Counted from the first letter of the stretch, positions 49,265-60,956 are shown. The stretch: DNA of 64,000 nucleotides from Flavobacteriales bacterium UBA6772 (GCA_905181765.1 CAJIYW010000003.1:1-64000); one strand, 5' to 3'. A program made the numbers and translations. Notes: generated by a model not told the origin, from the letters alone.

Positions 49265-50613
49265 ATTTAAAAAATATACATAACATTTATTTTCTCGGAA
49301 TTGGGGGTATAGGAATGAGTGCAATTGCACGTTATTTTGCTTCAAATGGGAAAAAAGTAGCAGGTTATGACAAGACACCTTCTCCAATTACAGAAGAACT
49401 AGAGGAATTAGGTATTGCAATTCATTTTGAAGATGCTGTAAAAAACATTCCAATTTCATTTTTAAATAAAGAAGAAACGTTGGTTGTTTATACACCAGCA
49501 ATTCCAAAGAATCAAACCGAATTTAATTATTTTCTGGATCATAAATTCACAATTTTAAAGAGGGCAGCAGTTTTAGGTAAAATTACTGAAACTACATTTT
49601 GTTTAGCAGTTGCAGGAACGCACGGTAAAACAACAACATCTTCTATTTTAGGCCATATTATGGCTGAGGTTAAGGCTACTTCTTTTTTAGGTGGAATTGC
49701 AGAGAATTATAATTCCAATTTAATTCTAGGGTCCACGGAAATTAGTGTTGTTGAAGCTGATGAGTTTGATCGTTCTTTTTTGCAGTTAAGTCCAAATATT
49801 GCATGTGTAACTTCTATGGATGCAGATCATTTAGATATTTATAAAAATATAGAAGCATTAAACGATTCGTTTGTTTCTTTTTCAAATAAAGTTTCAGATA
49901 CTTTAATTATTGCAAAAGGACTACCTCTAAAAGGGCTAACATATGCAATTGAAGCAGCAGCAGATTATAATGCTTTTAATTTAAAAATAGAAAATGGCAT
50001 CTATATTTTCGATGTAAAAACACCTACATCAGAAATTAAAAATATCGAATTTCATTTACCAGGGCGCCATAATGTAATGAATGCTTTGGCTGCTTTGGCC
50101 ATGGCAGATGTGTATGGAATTTCTTTAGAGAATATCAAACGAAATTTATCAACTTTTAAAGGTGTTCAACGTAGATTTTCATATAAAATTAAGACAACAG
50201 ATTTTGTACTTATTGATGACTATGCACATCACCCAATAGCTATAAATGCAGTAGAAAATTCAGTAAGAGAGATGTATCCAAATAAAGAAATTTTGGTAGT
50301 TTTTCAGCCTCATTTATTTTCAAGAACAAGAGATTTTATAGAAGATTTTGCTTCTGCGTTATCAAAGTTTGATGACGTATTGTTATTGGATATTTATCCA
50401 GCAAGGGAAACTCCTATTGTTGGGGTAGATTCTAATTGGTTGTTGAGTAAAATTGAAAATAAGCATAAAAAATTGTCACAAAAACATAATTTAATAAAAG
50501 ATATTAAAAATTCTTCTGCAAAAGTAGTTGTAATGTTGGGTGCAGGAGATATTGGAGTACTGGTAAATGAGGTAACAAGTGAACTTTTAAAAGCAATAGA
50601 ATATGAAGCTTAA
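49261..50613 (+). CDS. murC: UDP-N-acetylmuramate--L-alanine ligase
   Basis: First amino-acid ligase of wall precursor synthesis. 450 residues. [16 protein letters not shown] (about 10-25), ATP loop [12 protein letters not shown] (about 118-129), [26 protein letters not shown] and [10 protein letters not shown]. The start is GTG overlapping murG. Its stop overlaps ftsQ by 11 bp. Confidence 0.95.
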   Translation: MNLKNIHNIYFLGIGGIGMSAIARYFASNGKKVAGYDKTPSPITEELEELGIAIHFEDAVKNIPISFLNKEETLVVYTPAIPKNQTEFNYFLDHKFTILKRAAVLGKITETTFCLAVAGTHGKTTTSSILGHIMAEVKATSFLGGIAENYNSNLILGSTEISVVEADEFDRSFLQLSPNIACVTSMDADHLDIYKNIEALNDSFVSFSNKVSDTLIIAKGLPLKGLTYAIEAAADYNAFNLKIENGIYIFDVKTPTSEIKNIEFHLPGRHNVMNALAALAMADVYGISLENIKRNLSTFKGVQRRFSYKIKTTDFVLIDDYAHHPIAINAVENSVREMYPNKEILVVFQPHLFSRTRDFIEDFASALSKFDDVLLLDIYPARETPIVGVDSNWLLSKIENKHKKLSQKHNLIKDIKNSSAKVVVMLGAGDIGVLVNEVTSELLKAIEYEA

Positions 50614-51328
50614 AAGAGTTGTAAAGTATTTGTTATTGGTTGTTTTAATTGGGTTTTTAGGCTTTTTGTATGGCTTTACTTCCAAGAGGAATAATGTAAA
50701 AAAAGTAACAAAAATCGAAGTAAAATTTGAAGATGGAAACAACAATTTTTTAACACATGCAATGGTTGATAAATTGTTAATACAAAATAATAAAACAGTT
50801 GAAAACCAAGCAAAATCTGTGCTAGATTTATACAGCTTAGAGCGCAGCGTATCTAAAAACCCTTATATAGAAAAAGCAGTGGTTTTTTTAACCATAGCTG
50901 GGGTAATAAAAGCGACGATAAAACAACGTACACCAATTGCAAGAATTCTTTCTAGTAAAGATTCTTATTATGTTGATAAACAGGGTGTAAAAATGCCTTT
51001 GTCTGCTAATTATTCAGCAAGAGTGTTGTTAGTTTCAGGGGTTGAAAATGCAGAAGATATTCAGGTTATTTTACCTCTAATAGCAACTGTTTTAAAAGAT
51101 AGTTTTTTGCAAAAAGAAATCGTTGGGATTGTAAAATCTGCCGATGATACGTATGAGTTTTCTGTAAGAAGTGGAAATTATAAAATTAATTTCGGAAAAT
51201 TAACAGAAATAGAATTGAAATTTAAGAAGTTAAAAGCGTTTTATAATACTACATTTAAAAATAAAATGATACAGGAATATAAAACGATTGAATTAAAATA
51301 TCACAACCAAGTTGTGTGTACAAAATAA
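50603..51328 (+). CDS. ftsQ: cell division protein FtsQ
   Basis: 241 residues; one membrane helix (about 8-24), then a periplasmic region with POTRA-like and FtsQ domains (LERSVSKNPYIEKAVVF, KATIKQRTPIARI, YYVDKQGVKMPLS). It bridges FtsB/FtsL to the divisome. Divergent in sequence, but the layout and position between murC and ftsA leave little doubt. Confidence 0.88.
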   Translation: MKLKRVVKYLLLVVLIGFLGFLYGFTSKRNNVKKVTKIEVKFEDGNNNFLTHAMVDKLLIQNNKTVENQAKSVLDLYSLERSVSKNPYIEKAVVFLTIAGVIKATIKQRTPIARILSSKDSYYVDKQGVKMPLSANYSARVLLVSGVENAEDIQVILPLIATVLKDSFLQKEIVGIVKSADDTYEFSVRSGNYKINFGKLTEIELKFKKLKAFYNTTFKNKMIQEYKTIELKYHNQVVCTK

Positions 51329-51334
51329 GTCGAA

Positions 51335-52657
51335 ATGGAAAACAATAAAATAGCTGTTGGTTTAGATATTGGTACAACTAAAATTGTTGCCATGATTGGT
51401 CGTAAAAATGAATATGACAAAATAGAAGTTGTTGGTATTGGTAAAGCGAAAAGCTTAGGTGTAAAACGAGGTGTTGTAAGTAATATTACACAGACCATAC
51501 AATCTATTCAGCAGGCTGTAGACGAAGCAGAAAGTGTTTCTGGTGTAAAGATAGAAGACGTTGTTGTAGGTATTGCTGGACAGCATATTAGAAGTTTACA
51601 TCATTCAGACTACATTACAAGAAATAATGCAGATGAGGTAATAGATGAGGCAGACATAGAAAACTTAGTAAACCAAGTACATAAACTTGTAATGTTGCCA
51701 GGAGAAGAAATTATTCATGTGTTACCACAAGAATTTAAAGTAGATTCTCAAGCAGATATTAAAGAACCAATTGGTATGTATGGTGGTCGTTTAGAAGCAA
51801 ATTTTCATGTAGTTGTTGGGCAAGTTTCTTCTATTAGAAATATTGGACGTTGTGTAAAAAGTGCAGGTTTAGATTTAAGTGATATTACTTTAGAACCATT
51901 GGCATCTGCAGCTGCAGTGCTAAGTGTAGAAGAAAAAGAAGCAGGTGTAGCTTTGATTGATATTGGTGGAGGTACCACAGATTTAGCTATTTTTAAGGAT
52001 GGTATTATTAGACATACGGCGGTTATTCCTTTTGGAGGAAATGTAATAACAGATGATATTAAAGAAGGTTGCTCTATAATAGAAAAGCAAGCAGAGTTAT
52101 TAAAAATTAAATTTGGATCTGCGTGGCCAGGTGAAAATAAAGAAACAGAAATTGTTTCAATTCCCGGTTTAAGAGGAAGGGAGCCAAAGGAAATTACCTT
52201 AAAGAATTTATCGAAGATTATTCATGCTAGAGTGCAAGAGATTATTGAGCACGTATATTTAGAAGTGAAAAATTATGGACATGAAACTGCAAAGGGAAAG
52301 TTAATTGCAGGAATTGTCTTAACAGGTGGTGGATCTCAATTAAAACATCTACGTCAATTAGTAGAGTATATTACTGGTATGGATGCTAGAATTGGTTTTC
52401 CTAACGAGCATTTAGCAGGAGATTCTGAAGATGCTTTATCTAGCCCATCATATGCAACAGCAGTTGGTTTGTTAATGGAAGGTTTAAATAGAGACGATAG
52501 AGAAGAAGAAAATACTATTGAAGAAGTTACTCTAGAAGGTACAGATATATCTGAAAATGACCCAGCCATAGACGAGAAACCAAAATCAAAAAAGAAAAAA
52601 TCATTTTTTGATAAGTTTACAGAAAGTCTTAAGGATTTCTTAGACAATGCAGAGTAA
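51335..52657 (+). CDS. ftsA: cell division protein FtsA
   Basis: Actin-like ATPase that ties FtsZ to the membrane. 440 residues. ATPase blocks GLDIGTTKIVAMIG (about 8-21), DIGGGTTDLA and VLTGGGSQL; the SHS2/1C domain at about 85-165. The C-terminus is acidic, then KSKKKKSFFDKFTESLKDFL, an amphipathic membrane-binding helix. Complete. 76 bp before ftsZ. Confidence 0.95.
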   Translation: MENNKIAVGLDIGTTKIVAMIGRKNEYDKIEVVGIGKAKSLGVKRGVVSNITQTIQSIQQAVDEAESVSGVKIEDVVVGIAGQHIRSLHHSDYITRNNADEVIDEADIENLVNQVHKLVMLPGEEIIHVLPQEFKVDSQADIKEPIGMYGGRLEANFHVVVGQVSSIRNIGRCVKSAGLDLSDITLEPLASAAAVLSVEEKEAGVALIDIGGGTTDLAIFKDGIIRHTAVIPFGGNVITDDIKEGCSIIEKQAELLKIKFGSAWPGENKETEIVSIPGLRGREPKEITLKNLSKIIHARVQEIIEHVYLEVKNYGHETAKGKLIAGIVLTGGGSQLKHLRQLVEYITGMDARIGFPNEHLAGDSEDALSSPSYATAVGLLMEGLNRDDREEENTIEEVTLEGTDISENDPAIDEKPKSKKKKSFFDKFTESLKDFLDNAE

Positions 52658-52733
52658 AAGAAGTGATTACGTAAAGAGTGGTTCAAGAGAACATATATAA
52701 TAAAGAAAAAATAAAATATAATAGAACGTTATT

Positions 52734-54641
52734 ATGAGCACAGAATTTGATAACATTTCATTTAATATGCCAAAGACACAATCTAACACTATAAAAGTAA
52801 TTGGTGTTGGTGGTGGTGGAAGCAATGCAGTAAACCACATGTTTACGCAGCAAATTAAAGGTGTAGACTTTGTAATTTGTAATACAGATTCACAAGCATT
52901 AGAAAATAGTTCAGTTCCTAATAAAATACAATTAGGTGCTAACTTAACTTCTGGTTTGGGTGCGGGGGCAAATCCAGAAATTGGAGCACAAGCAGCCAAG
53001 GAGAGTATGCAAGAAATTCAGCAAATGTTAAATACCCAAACAAAAATGGTATTTATAACAGCAGGAATGGGTGGTGGAACGGGTACGGGAGCCGCGCCAA
53101 TTATTGCAAAAATTGCTAAAGATATGGATATTCTTACGGTTGGAATTGTAACCATGCCTTTCGCTTTTGAAGGAAGAAGACGATCTAAACAAGCTCAAGA
53201 AGGAATTGATCAATTGCGCCAAAATGTAGATTCTTTAATTGTAATTAATAATAATAAATTACGTGAGGTATATGGAAACCTTGGCTTTAAAGCCGGTTTT
53301 TCTAAAGCAGATGAAGTTTTATCTACTGCTTCTCGTGGTATTGCAGAGGTAATTACCCATCATTATAAGCAGAATATTGATTTACATGATGCAAAAACAG
53401 TGCTTTCTAATAGTGGAACAGCTATTATGGGCTCTGCAAAAGAAGAAGGAACTAATAGAGCAAGAACGGCTATTGTAAAAGCATTAGATTCTCCATTATT
53501 AAACGATAATAAAATTACAGGAGCTAAAAATGTATTGTTGTTAATTGTTTCAGGAACTAATGAGGTTACGTTAGACGAAATAGGAGAAATAAACGATTAT
53601 ATTCAAGATGAAGCAGGGTATGACGCCAATATTATTATGGGTGTTGGTGAAGACGAGAAATTAGGAGATTCTATCGCTGTAACAATTGTTGCCACTGGTT
53701 TTGCAAAAGATCAACAGAGTACAATAACAAATACAGAGGTTAAAAAGATAGTTCATACTTTAGAGAATGATCAAAAAGCAACCTATAATTTTGATGAAAA
53801 AACCATTACGAAGTCGCCTACTTTAGAGCAACCAATTTCTGATGTTATCCAAGAAAAAATTATTCATATTTTAGAAGATGATGCGGAAATTGAAGAAGTA
53901 AAGCCAACTCCGAAAATGGACTTGATACCGACTTCTGAAACCATTGTAAATACACCTGTGTTTCACGAAGAAGTATCTCTAGATATCGTTTCTGAGGATG
54001 ATTTTGTTATTACAGATGTTACACCAATTGTAGAAGCTGTTGTTGAAGAGCCAAAACAAATTCAAGCAGATTTATTATTTGATTTACCGTTAAATAATAA
54101 AAGAGAAGAAGTATCACAAGCGATTACATTTAATTTAAATGAGCCTTCTGAAGATGTTAATGATATAGAGGTTGTTGCAGTAGAGGAAGTTATTCCTATC
54201 CGTAAAATTCAAGAGACACGTTACGTTTTAGAAGATTTTGACGCAAAACCAACGATTGGTAAAAGTTCTCGCATTACTGGAAAAGATACCACTGTTGCGG
54301 AAGAAGAAATTCAATTTGAATTGAAGACAGCAGCACCTGAAGCGAAAATAAATAGTATACAAACAATCAGTGAAGAAGTTTCTCCTTTAGATTTAACAAT
54401 ATCTGAATTACAAAAAAGAGCAGAAGAAAGACGTAAAAAAATGAAAGGTTTCAATTATAAATTCAATGATCAATTGAATAAAAATATAGATGAAATTGAA
54501 CGCCAGCCAGCTTATAAAAGATTAGGATTAGACTTGAGTGCAGGTGCATCAATTAGTAAGTCTAAGACAGCTATTAAAAATGATGATAGCGATATTGATT
54601 TTAAATCGAACAATTCTTTTTTACATGACAATGTAGATTAG
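52734..54641 (+). CDS. ftsZ: cell division protein FtsZ
   Basis: Tubulin-like GTPase forming the division ring. 635 residues. GTPase core about 15-335 with [13 protein letters not shown], the signature [10 protein letters not shown] and the T7 loop region. A long, acidic linker follows (about 340-575), much longer than in E. coli (383 residues total), as is normal in Bacteroidota. Near the end [11 protein letters not shown] and [11 protein letters not shown] resemble the conserved tail that binds FtsA. The terminator after it closes the dcw cluster. Confidence 0.95.
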   Translation: MSTEFDNISFNMPKTQSNTIKVIGVGGGGSNAVNHMFTQQIKGVDFVICNTDSQALENSSVPNKIQLGANLTSGLGAGANPEIGAQAAKESMQEIQQMLNTQTKMVFITAGMGGGTGTGAAPIIAKIAKDMDILTVGIVTMPFAFEGRRRSKQAQEGIDQLRQNVDSLIVINNNKLREVYGNLGFKAGFSKADEVLSTASRGIAEVITHHYKQNIDLHDAKTVLSNSGTAIMGSAKEEGTNRARTAIVKALDSPLLNDNKITGAKNVLLLIVSGTNEVTLDEIGEINDYIQDEAGYDANIIMGVGEDEKLGDSIAVTIVATGFAKDQQSTITNTEVKKIVHTLENDQKATYNFDEKTITKSPTLEQPISDVIQEKIIHILEDDAEIEEVKPTPKMDLIPTSETIVNTPVFHEEVSLDIVSEDDFVITDVTPIVEAVVEEPKQIQADLLFDLPLNNKREEVSQAITFNLNEPSEDVNDIEVVAVEEVIPIRKIQETRYVLEDFDAKPTIGKSSRITGKDTTVAEEEIQFELKTAAPEAKINSIQTISEEVSPLDLTISELQKRAEERRKKMKGFNYKFNDQLNKNIDEIERQPAYKRLGLDLSAGASISKSKTAIKNDDSDIDFKSNNSFLHDNVD

Positions 54642-54662
54642 TACTCGTTCTGTTAAAAGTTT

Positions 54663-54699
54663 AAAAACCGCATCAAAATTAATTTGATGTGGTTTTTTT
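54663..54699 (+). terminator. terminator closing the dcw cluster
   Basis: The stem AACCGCATCAAA / TTTGATGTGGTT (one G-U pair) is followed by a T run, about 22 bp after the ftsZ stop. Confidence 0.85.
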
Positions 54700-54850
54700 G
54701 ATTTTAATTTTTAGTTTAAGGAAGTTTTAAAAGCAGCTTAAAAATAGCGAAAGGTTTAATTAATGTATACAATATATGATAGTTCAATATCTTTGTGACG
54801 TTTAATTAAAGCATACATTTTTATTATCTTTACGCATCTAATTTAGTAGT

Positions 54851-55477
54851 ATGAAAAAAGGAATATATCTCTTTATTGTTATTTTATTGTGCAGTTGTAG
54901 TCCGAAATTATTCAAAGAAAAATGGACAAACATTCAGGCACCTGAAACTTTTAACGCACGTTTTGAAACTACACAAGGGAACTTTGATATTGAAGCAAAA
55001 AGAGAATGGGCCCCAAATGGTGTAGACAGATTGTATCAATTAATTACAAAAAACTATTATCAAGATATTTCAATTTTTAGGGTAGTTCCTAACTTTGTGG
55101 CGCAATTCGGAATTCATAATGACACTTTAATAAATAATAGTTGGCAACGGAGCGGTATAAAAGATGAACCTGTAACGCTAAAAAATGATGCGATGACAAT
55201 TGCATTTGCAAGAGGAGGCGTTAAAAGTCGCTCTAATCAAATATTTATCAATCTAAAAGATAATTATCGTCTAGATAAACTGGCATATTCTGGAGTTACT
55301 GGTTTCCCGGTAGTGGCAAAAGTAGTTGCTGGAAAAGAAGTTATTTTAAAGTTTTATGATGGGTACGGAGAAAAACTAGGGAGAAAACAAGATATGATTT
55401 CAAAATTTGGAAACGTATTTGTACGCGAGGAATATCCGAAAACAGATTTCATTATAAGAGCATATATTTTAGAATAA
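54851..55477 (+). CDS. cyclophilin-type peptidyl-prolyl isomerase, lipoprotein
   Basis: 208 residues. Lipoprotein signal (LLCSCS, Cys about 14 or 16). The cyclophilin core shows FETTQGNFDIE, FRVVPNFVAQFG, IAFARGG, SNQIFINLKDN and FPVVAKVVAGKE. The usual FHR is replaced by FRV in SIFRVVPN, so the catalytic Arg is kept. It probably helps fold exported proteins in the periplasm. Not part of the dcw unit. Confidence 0.87.
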   Translation: MKKGIYLFIVILLCSCSPKLFKEKWTNIQAPETFNARFETTQGNFDIEAKREWAPNGVDRLYQLITKNYYQDISIFRVVPNFVAQFGIHNDTLINNSWQRSGIKDEPVTLKNDAMTIAFARGGVKSRSNQIFINLKDNYRLDKLAYSGVTGFPVVAKVVAGKEVILKFYDGYGEKLGRKQDMISKFGNVFVREEYPKTDFIIRAYILE

Positions 55478-55503
55478 CATCTTGTTTGAAAAATTGTATG
55501 GAT

Positions 55504-57153
55504 TTAATTTACTTTTTTAGTAAAAACATAAAAATTTTCGTCAATTAGAAAACTAGTGCCGGCTGATGTTAGCTCTAATTTTTTCCAATTACTTGTTGGG
55601 TAGATCCATTTTTCTTTACCATTGATAGTTGTTTTTAAAGGCATTTCAAAATTAGCAACAGTATTTGTCCAACGATATTTTAAAGTCTTGTTTTCAATCG
55701 TATGTTCTAAGGTTGGTATTTTAATGGTTCTTAAATATTGATTAAAAAACGGATTCAAATTAAAACCAGTTTCTTTGCTTAAAAAATCCTCTATCTGTTT
55801 TGTTGCAACCGTTTGATGATAAAAGTCAGCATTCATTTTTCTAAGAATAAGGCGCCATTTTTCGTCATTATCTATCAATTGCCTTAAGGTGTGCAGCATG
55901 TTACCACCTTTGTTGTACATATCTGATGATCCACTTTTATTTACATTGTACTTTCCAATAATAGGCGTTTTATTTGCAATCGTTTTTCGAAGGCCAATTA
56001 CATATTCAGAAGCTGCTTTTTTACCATAATAATAGTCTAAAAAAAGACTTTCAGAATAATTGGTAAAACTTTCATGAATCCACATGTCAGCAATATCTAT
56101 GTCTGTAATATTGTTTGCAAACCATTCATGACCAGATTCATGTATAATGATAAAATCGAATTTTAAACCCCAACCTGTTCCAGATAAATCTCTACCAAGA
56201 TACCCTTGTTTGTATTGATTTCCATAGGTCACAGAACTTTGGTGTTCCATGCCTAAATAAGGTACTTCTACCAATTTAAAACCATCTTCATAAAAAGGAT
56301 ATGCACCAAACCAATGCTCAAAAGCTTTCATCATTTTTGGTGCATCTGTAAACTGTTTTTTTGCTTTTTCTAGATTGTCCTTTAATACATAGTAATCCAT
56401 CGATAAAGGTCCTTTTTCTCCATCAAAAATTTCAGAAAAATGAGTATAATCGCCAATATTTACATTTACTCCGTAATTATTTATTGGGTTGTCTACAAAC
56501 CAATTATAGGTTGTAGTTTCTCCATGGTTTTCAATACTTTCTAACCTACCATTCGAAACATCCATTAAATTGCTTGGAACTGTTACACTAATGCGCATAC
56601 TTTCTACTTCGTCATACATATGATCTTTGCAAGGCCACCAAACACTTGCACCTAAACCTTGACAAGATGTGGCTATAAAATGCTTGCCATTGGCATCTTT
56701 TTTCCATGAAAAACCGCCATCCCAGGGTGCTCTAATAGCTTCTTTAGGATTTCCTTCATACTGTACAATAATACTTTCTGTATTGCCTATTACTTGCTGT
56801 TTAGTAAGTGTTATGAAGTGGGCATTTCCATCGTGTAGTATCTTTAAGTTTTTACCGTCTTGTGTAACTTTTGTTATATTTAAAGGTGCTTGTAAATCAA
56901 TTTGCATTGTTTGATTAGCGCTTAAAACATTGTACTTTATCGTATTTTCTCCTGAAACATATCTTTTCTCTGGATCTACTTTTACCTTTAAATGATAATA
57001 GGTTAAATCCCACCAAATTCTTTCTGGGGTTATTGAACCTCTCAAGGTATCTTGTCTAGAGAAGTTGTTTTTTTCTTCCATTAAGCCTTGCGATTGAAAA
57101 TTTATAGCATACATAAATGTCAAATACAGAAGTATATAGAAACGATATTTCAT
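55504..57153 (-). CDS. M1-family metallopeptidase
   Basis: 549 residues, exported (signal about 1-20). Gluzincin site HESGHEWFANN with the third ligand Glu in WIHESFTNYSE; the substrate-binding block is YLGMEHQSSVTYGN in place of GAMEN. The N-terminal beta domain starts at LTYYHLKVKVDPEK. M1 enzymes release single N-terminal residues from peptides. It lies 18 bp after the DPP4-like gene on the same strand, in a run of three peptidases. Confidence 0.9.
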   Translation of the reverse strand: MKYRFYILLYLTFMYAINFQSQGLMEEKNNFSRQDTLRGSITPERIWWDLTYYHLKVKVDPEKRYVSGENTIKYNVLSANQTMQIDLQAPLNITKVTQDGKNLKILHDGNAHFITLTKQQVIGNTESIIVQYEGNPKEAIRAPWDGGFSWKKDANGKHFIATSCQGLGASVWWPCKDHMYDEVESMRISVTVPSNLMDVSNGRLESIENHGETTTYNWFVDNPINNYGVNVNIGDYTHFSEIFDGEKGPLSMDYYVLKDNLEKAKKQFTDAPKMMKAFEHWFGAYPFYEDGFKLVEVPYLGMEHQSSVTYGNQYKQGYLGRDLSGTGWGLKFDFIIIHESGHEWFANNITDIDIADMWIHESFTNYSESLFLDYYYGKKAASEYVIGLRKTIANKTPIIGKYNVNKSGSSDMYNKGGNMLHTLRQLIDNDEKWRLILRKMNADFYHQTVATKQIEDFLSKETGFNLNPFFNQYLRTIKIPTLEHTIENKTLKYRWTNTVANFEMPLKTTINGKEKWIYPTSNWKKLELTSAGTSFLIDENFYVFTKKVN

Positions 57154-57171
57154 ATTGCTATTTTTTTAATA

Positions 57172-59505
57172 TTATTTCAATTGGAAACCTTTTGCTGGTT
57201 TGGCATTCAATAGATGGGTTACAAAATAATCCCAACGTTTTCTCGTCATGTAGTTTGTCATATCTCCATAACCATGTCTTTTATTTGGGTATAAAATCAT
57301 GTCGAAATCTTTATTTGCTTTTATCAAAGCCTCAACTACTAGCATTGTATTAGATGGCGGTACATTATTGTCCATAGAACCATGGGTAATTAGTAATTTT
57401 CCTTTTAAATCTTTTGCAATTAATTGATTCGCTTGATTGTCATAATTGGTAGTTCCGTCTGTTTTTCCGTCGAGATTTCCTTCAATTAAAAGTCCTTGCC
57501 ATTTTTCTCCCCAATCCGCTTCATAATTTCTATTATCATGATTTCCAGCACCAGAAACAGCTACATCATAAAATTCAGGATATGCAAATACAGCTCTTGT
57601 AGAAGCAAATCCTCCACCAGAATGTCCCCAAATTCCAATTTTTTCAAGATTCATTCCTTTATATTTTTGAGCTAATTGTTTAATTGCTGTTATATTATCT
57701 GGCAAACCATTATCACCCATATTTCCGTAATATGCGTCATGAAAAGATTTAGAGCGCATTGGTGTTCCCATTGCATCAACTGCCACAACTACAAAGCCTA
57801 GTTCTGAAACTGCTTGAAAGTCTCTCCAAACAGGTCTAAAACCGTAATTACCTATACTCCCAGATTGCGGACCTGGATAAATATAATTTAAAACAGGATA
57901 TTTTTTATTGGCATTATAATGAGAAGGTAAACACATAATACCGTACAAATCTGTTTTTCCATCTCTTGCTTTTACAGAAAACTCAACTGGTGCTTGCCAG
58001 TTTTTTTCTTTCAATTCAGAAATGTCTGCAATTTCTAAATCCATTATTTTTTCACCAAACCTGTTTCTTAAAACAGTAATTGGTGGCTCTGTAGTTGTTG
58101 AATAGGTATCAACTAATAGCGAATAATCGTCAGAAATAGTAACTGGAATGTGTTCCTTTAGAAGGCGTTAGGTTGGTGAAGTTAGTACCATTAAAATTTA
58201 CTTTATAGTAGTAATTATGATATGGGTTTCCAGCTTCTTTTCCACCAGCATGAAAAATAAATCTGTCTATTTTTTTCGTCGATGCTTTTTATTTGCTTCA
58301 CAATAAAATTACCAGAAGTAATTTCATTTTTCAACGCTTTCGTTTTTAAATCATATAAATAAAGATGACCCCAATCCGTTTTTTCCGAATACCATATAAA
58401 CTCATTAGAATCGAATAGCACTTTCCAGTTTTCTGCATTTACCCCAGATTCGTAATAGGTTGCTACTTCTTCTTTGTGAATGGAGGTAACAGCACCGGTT
58501 TGGGTATCTGCGATTTGTAAATGTGCAATTTTATGATCTCTAGAACTAGAGACAAAAGCAAATTTTGTTCCTTTTTTATTCCATTGCGCATCAAGTAATT
58601 CGTTATTTCTATCCAGCAATATGGTCTGTTGTAGTGCCCCTTTGGAAATCTTTCTCCATTTTTAAACGCACTGTTTTTGGTTGGTTTCCTAAATGAATAA
58701 TTACACGTTCAATAGTAAATATTTCAGCATCTCCAGGCAAAGGATGTTTCCATGCTTCTAACCTTGGATGACCAATATTTGAAGAGGTTAAGTACATCAT
58801 ACCAACACCTCTTGCATCTTGCTGAAATGTTGCAATTTTATCAGAATTTGGAGACCATTTTAAAACAGCACCATCACTTTTAATCCAACCTGCATTATTA
58901 GTTGCGTAGCCATAATCTTGTTTTCCATCAAAAGTAAGTTGCATACTTTTATTGGTATCTAAATCACGAATCCAAAGATTATAATGCTCAATATAAGCGG
59001 CTAATTTACCATTAGGAGAAACATGCTCATTGCTGTCTGCACTGTTTCTTTTTGAAGCATGTTGTACTAAAGTATGCTCTTTTATTTTGTATTCGTATTT
59101 TTGATTAAAAGCAATAAATTGTAATATATTTAGATCTTTAGAAAAAGAAACATTAGAAATAGGTAATGCGGTTGCATCTATTTCTTTATCTAACTCTTTG
59201 GATAGTGTTTTAGCCAATTTTTCATGGTTAAAAGCAGTTTCTTTTGTTTGAGTATTCGCATTTACTAAGACGAATTTTTTTCCAACTTTAGTTTTGGTAG
59301 TGTAAAGTAAGTTATTGTTGTTTACAAATGCACTTCCAGAAACTTGGTTGTAGACTAAACCGTACAAACTTCTATCCATATGCTTTGCAGCATCTTCATA
59401 TTCTGCAAGTGTAAATTGCTTTTGATTTTTTGAATTAGCACAACTAAAAATTACTATAACAATAATAGTAAAAATTGAAATTTTATTAAAAACTGATTTC
59501 ATCAT
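57172..59505 (-). CDS. S9 family peptidase, dipeptidyl-peptidase IV-like
   Basis: About 777 residues after repair. Lipoprotein signal (FSCAN, Cys about 22). An N-terminal beta-propeller (DPPIV_N) with TTTDHIAGRNNELLDAQW is followed by the catalytic alpha/beta hydrolase: Ser in GHSGGGFAS, Asp in GSMDNNVPPSN, His in NKRHGYGD. Three single-base errors split it, near 58612 (extra T), 58270 (extra T) and 58125 (extra base or two missing). DPP4-like enzymes cut dipeptides after proline or alanine. It sits between M20 and M1 peptidases, suggesting stepwise peptide use. Confidence 0.88.
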
Positions 59506-59509
59506 AAGT

Positions 59510-60904
59510 CTAATTATTTTTAGATAATTCTGTAAAATATGTATAGAAATAAGGAATTGTTTCGATCCCTTTTAGGTAATTCCAAATTCCGAAATGTTCA
59601 TCGGGCGAGTGAATTGCATCAGAATCTAAACCAAAGCCCATTAAAATAGTTTTACTTTTTAAATGTTGTTCAAATAAAGCAACAATAGGAATACTACCGC
59701 CACTTCTTTGCGGAATTGGTGTTTTACCAAAGCTTGTTTCGTAGGCTTTACTTGCCGCTTGATACGCAATATTATCTGTTGGAGTAACATAACCCTGTCC
59801 TCCATGATGAGGTTTTACTACTACTTTTACAGATTTTGGCGCAATACTTTCAAAATGGTTTTTAAATAATTGGGTAATAGCTCTCCAATCTTGATTTGGC
59901 ACTAAACGCATCGATATTTTTGCAAAAGCTTTACTCGCAATTACAGTTTTTGCCCCTTCACCAGTATATCCTCCCCAAATTCCGTTTACATCTAAAGTGG
60001 GTCTAATAGCATTTCTCTCATTGGTAGTGTATCCTTTTTCTCCATAAACAGCATCAATATCTATCGATTTTTTGTAATTTTCTAAAGAGAAAGGTGCTTT
60101 CGCCATTTCTACTCTCTCTTCTGTGGACAGTTCTTCTACATTATCGTAAAAACCAGGAATGGTAATATGATTATCTTCATCAGTTAGAGAAGCAATCATT
60201 TTTGTTAGAATATTAATTGGGTTGGCAACTGCACCACCATACAAACCAGAATGTAAATCTCTGTTTGGTCCTGTAACTTCAACTTCAACATAACTTAAAC
60301 CACGCAAACCGGTTGTAATAGAAGGTATATTGTTTGCAATCATTCCAGTATCTGAAATTAAAATAACATCATTGGCTAATTTCTCTATATTTCTTGGTAC
60401 AAACCAAGCTAGACCTTCAGATCCTACTTCTTCTTCGCCTTCAATCATAAACTTTACATTACAGGGTAAATTTCCTGTGGAGGTCATGTATTCCATTGCT
60501 TTTACATGCATATACATTTGTCCTTTATCATCACATGCACCTCTAGCAAAAATTGCTCCTTCTGGGTGAATTGCTGTATTTTTAATAACAGGTTCAAACG
60601 GAGGTGAAGTCCATAATTCTATCGGATCTGCAGGTTGCACATCATAATGTCCGTAAACGAGCACTGTTGGTAGGTTTTTATCAATAATTTTTTCTCCATA
60701 AATAATAGGATAACCTGGCGTTTCGCAGAGCTCTACATGGTCGCAACCTGCTTTTTTAAGACTTTCTAAAACGAAATCTGCAGTGTTTAAAACATCTTTT
60801 TTATATGCTTTATCTGCGCTTACAGATGGTATTTTTAATAAACTAATCAGCTCATTTAAAAAGCGTTTTTTGTTTTCTTCTATATACGTTTGAATAGTAC
60901 TCAT
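59510..60904 (-). CDS. M20 family dipeptidase
   Basis: 464 residues, no signal, so cytoplasmic. Zinc site: YGHYDVQPADPIELW (about 83-97), GACDDKGQ, GEEEVGSEG (about 155-163), DTGM, and late DAIHSPDEHF. The length and motifs match the CNDP/dapE-like dipeptidases of Bacteroidota. It would finish dipeptides produced by the DPP4-like neighbour, from which it is separated by 4 bp. Confidence 0.9.
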   Translation of the reverse strand: MSTIQTYIEENKKRFLNELISLLKIPSVSADKAYKKDVLNTADFVLESLKKAGCDHVELCETPGYPIIYGEKIIDKNLPTVLVYGHYDVQPADPIELWTSPPFEPVIKNTAIHPEGAIFARGACDDKGQMYMHVKAMEYMTSTGNLPCNVKFMIEGEEEVGSEGLAWFVPRNIEKLANDVILISDTGMIANNIPSITTGLRGLSYVEVEVTGPNRDLHSGLYGGAVANPINILTKMIASLTDEDNHITIPGFYDNVEELSTEERVEMAKAPFSLENYKKSIDIDAVYGEKGYTTNERNAIRPTLDVNGIWGGYTGEGAKTVIASKAFAKISMRLVPNQDWRAITQLFKNHFESIAPKSVKVVVKPHHGGQGYVTPTDNIAYQAASKAYETSFGKTPIPQRSGGSIPIVALFEQHLKSKTILMGFGLDSDAIHSPDEHFGIWNYLKGIETIPYFYTYFTELSKNN

Positions 60905-60956
60905 AAAGTTATTTTATTATTTCTTCATCAAAAATAGAAAAATTATAATGAACAAG

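Noticed and set aside
57172..59505. Three separate S9-peptidase genes
   Set aside because: The pieces are successive parts of one DPP4-like protein (lipoprotein signal, propeller, catalytic domain) joined by one-base shifts.
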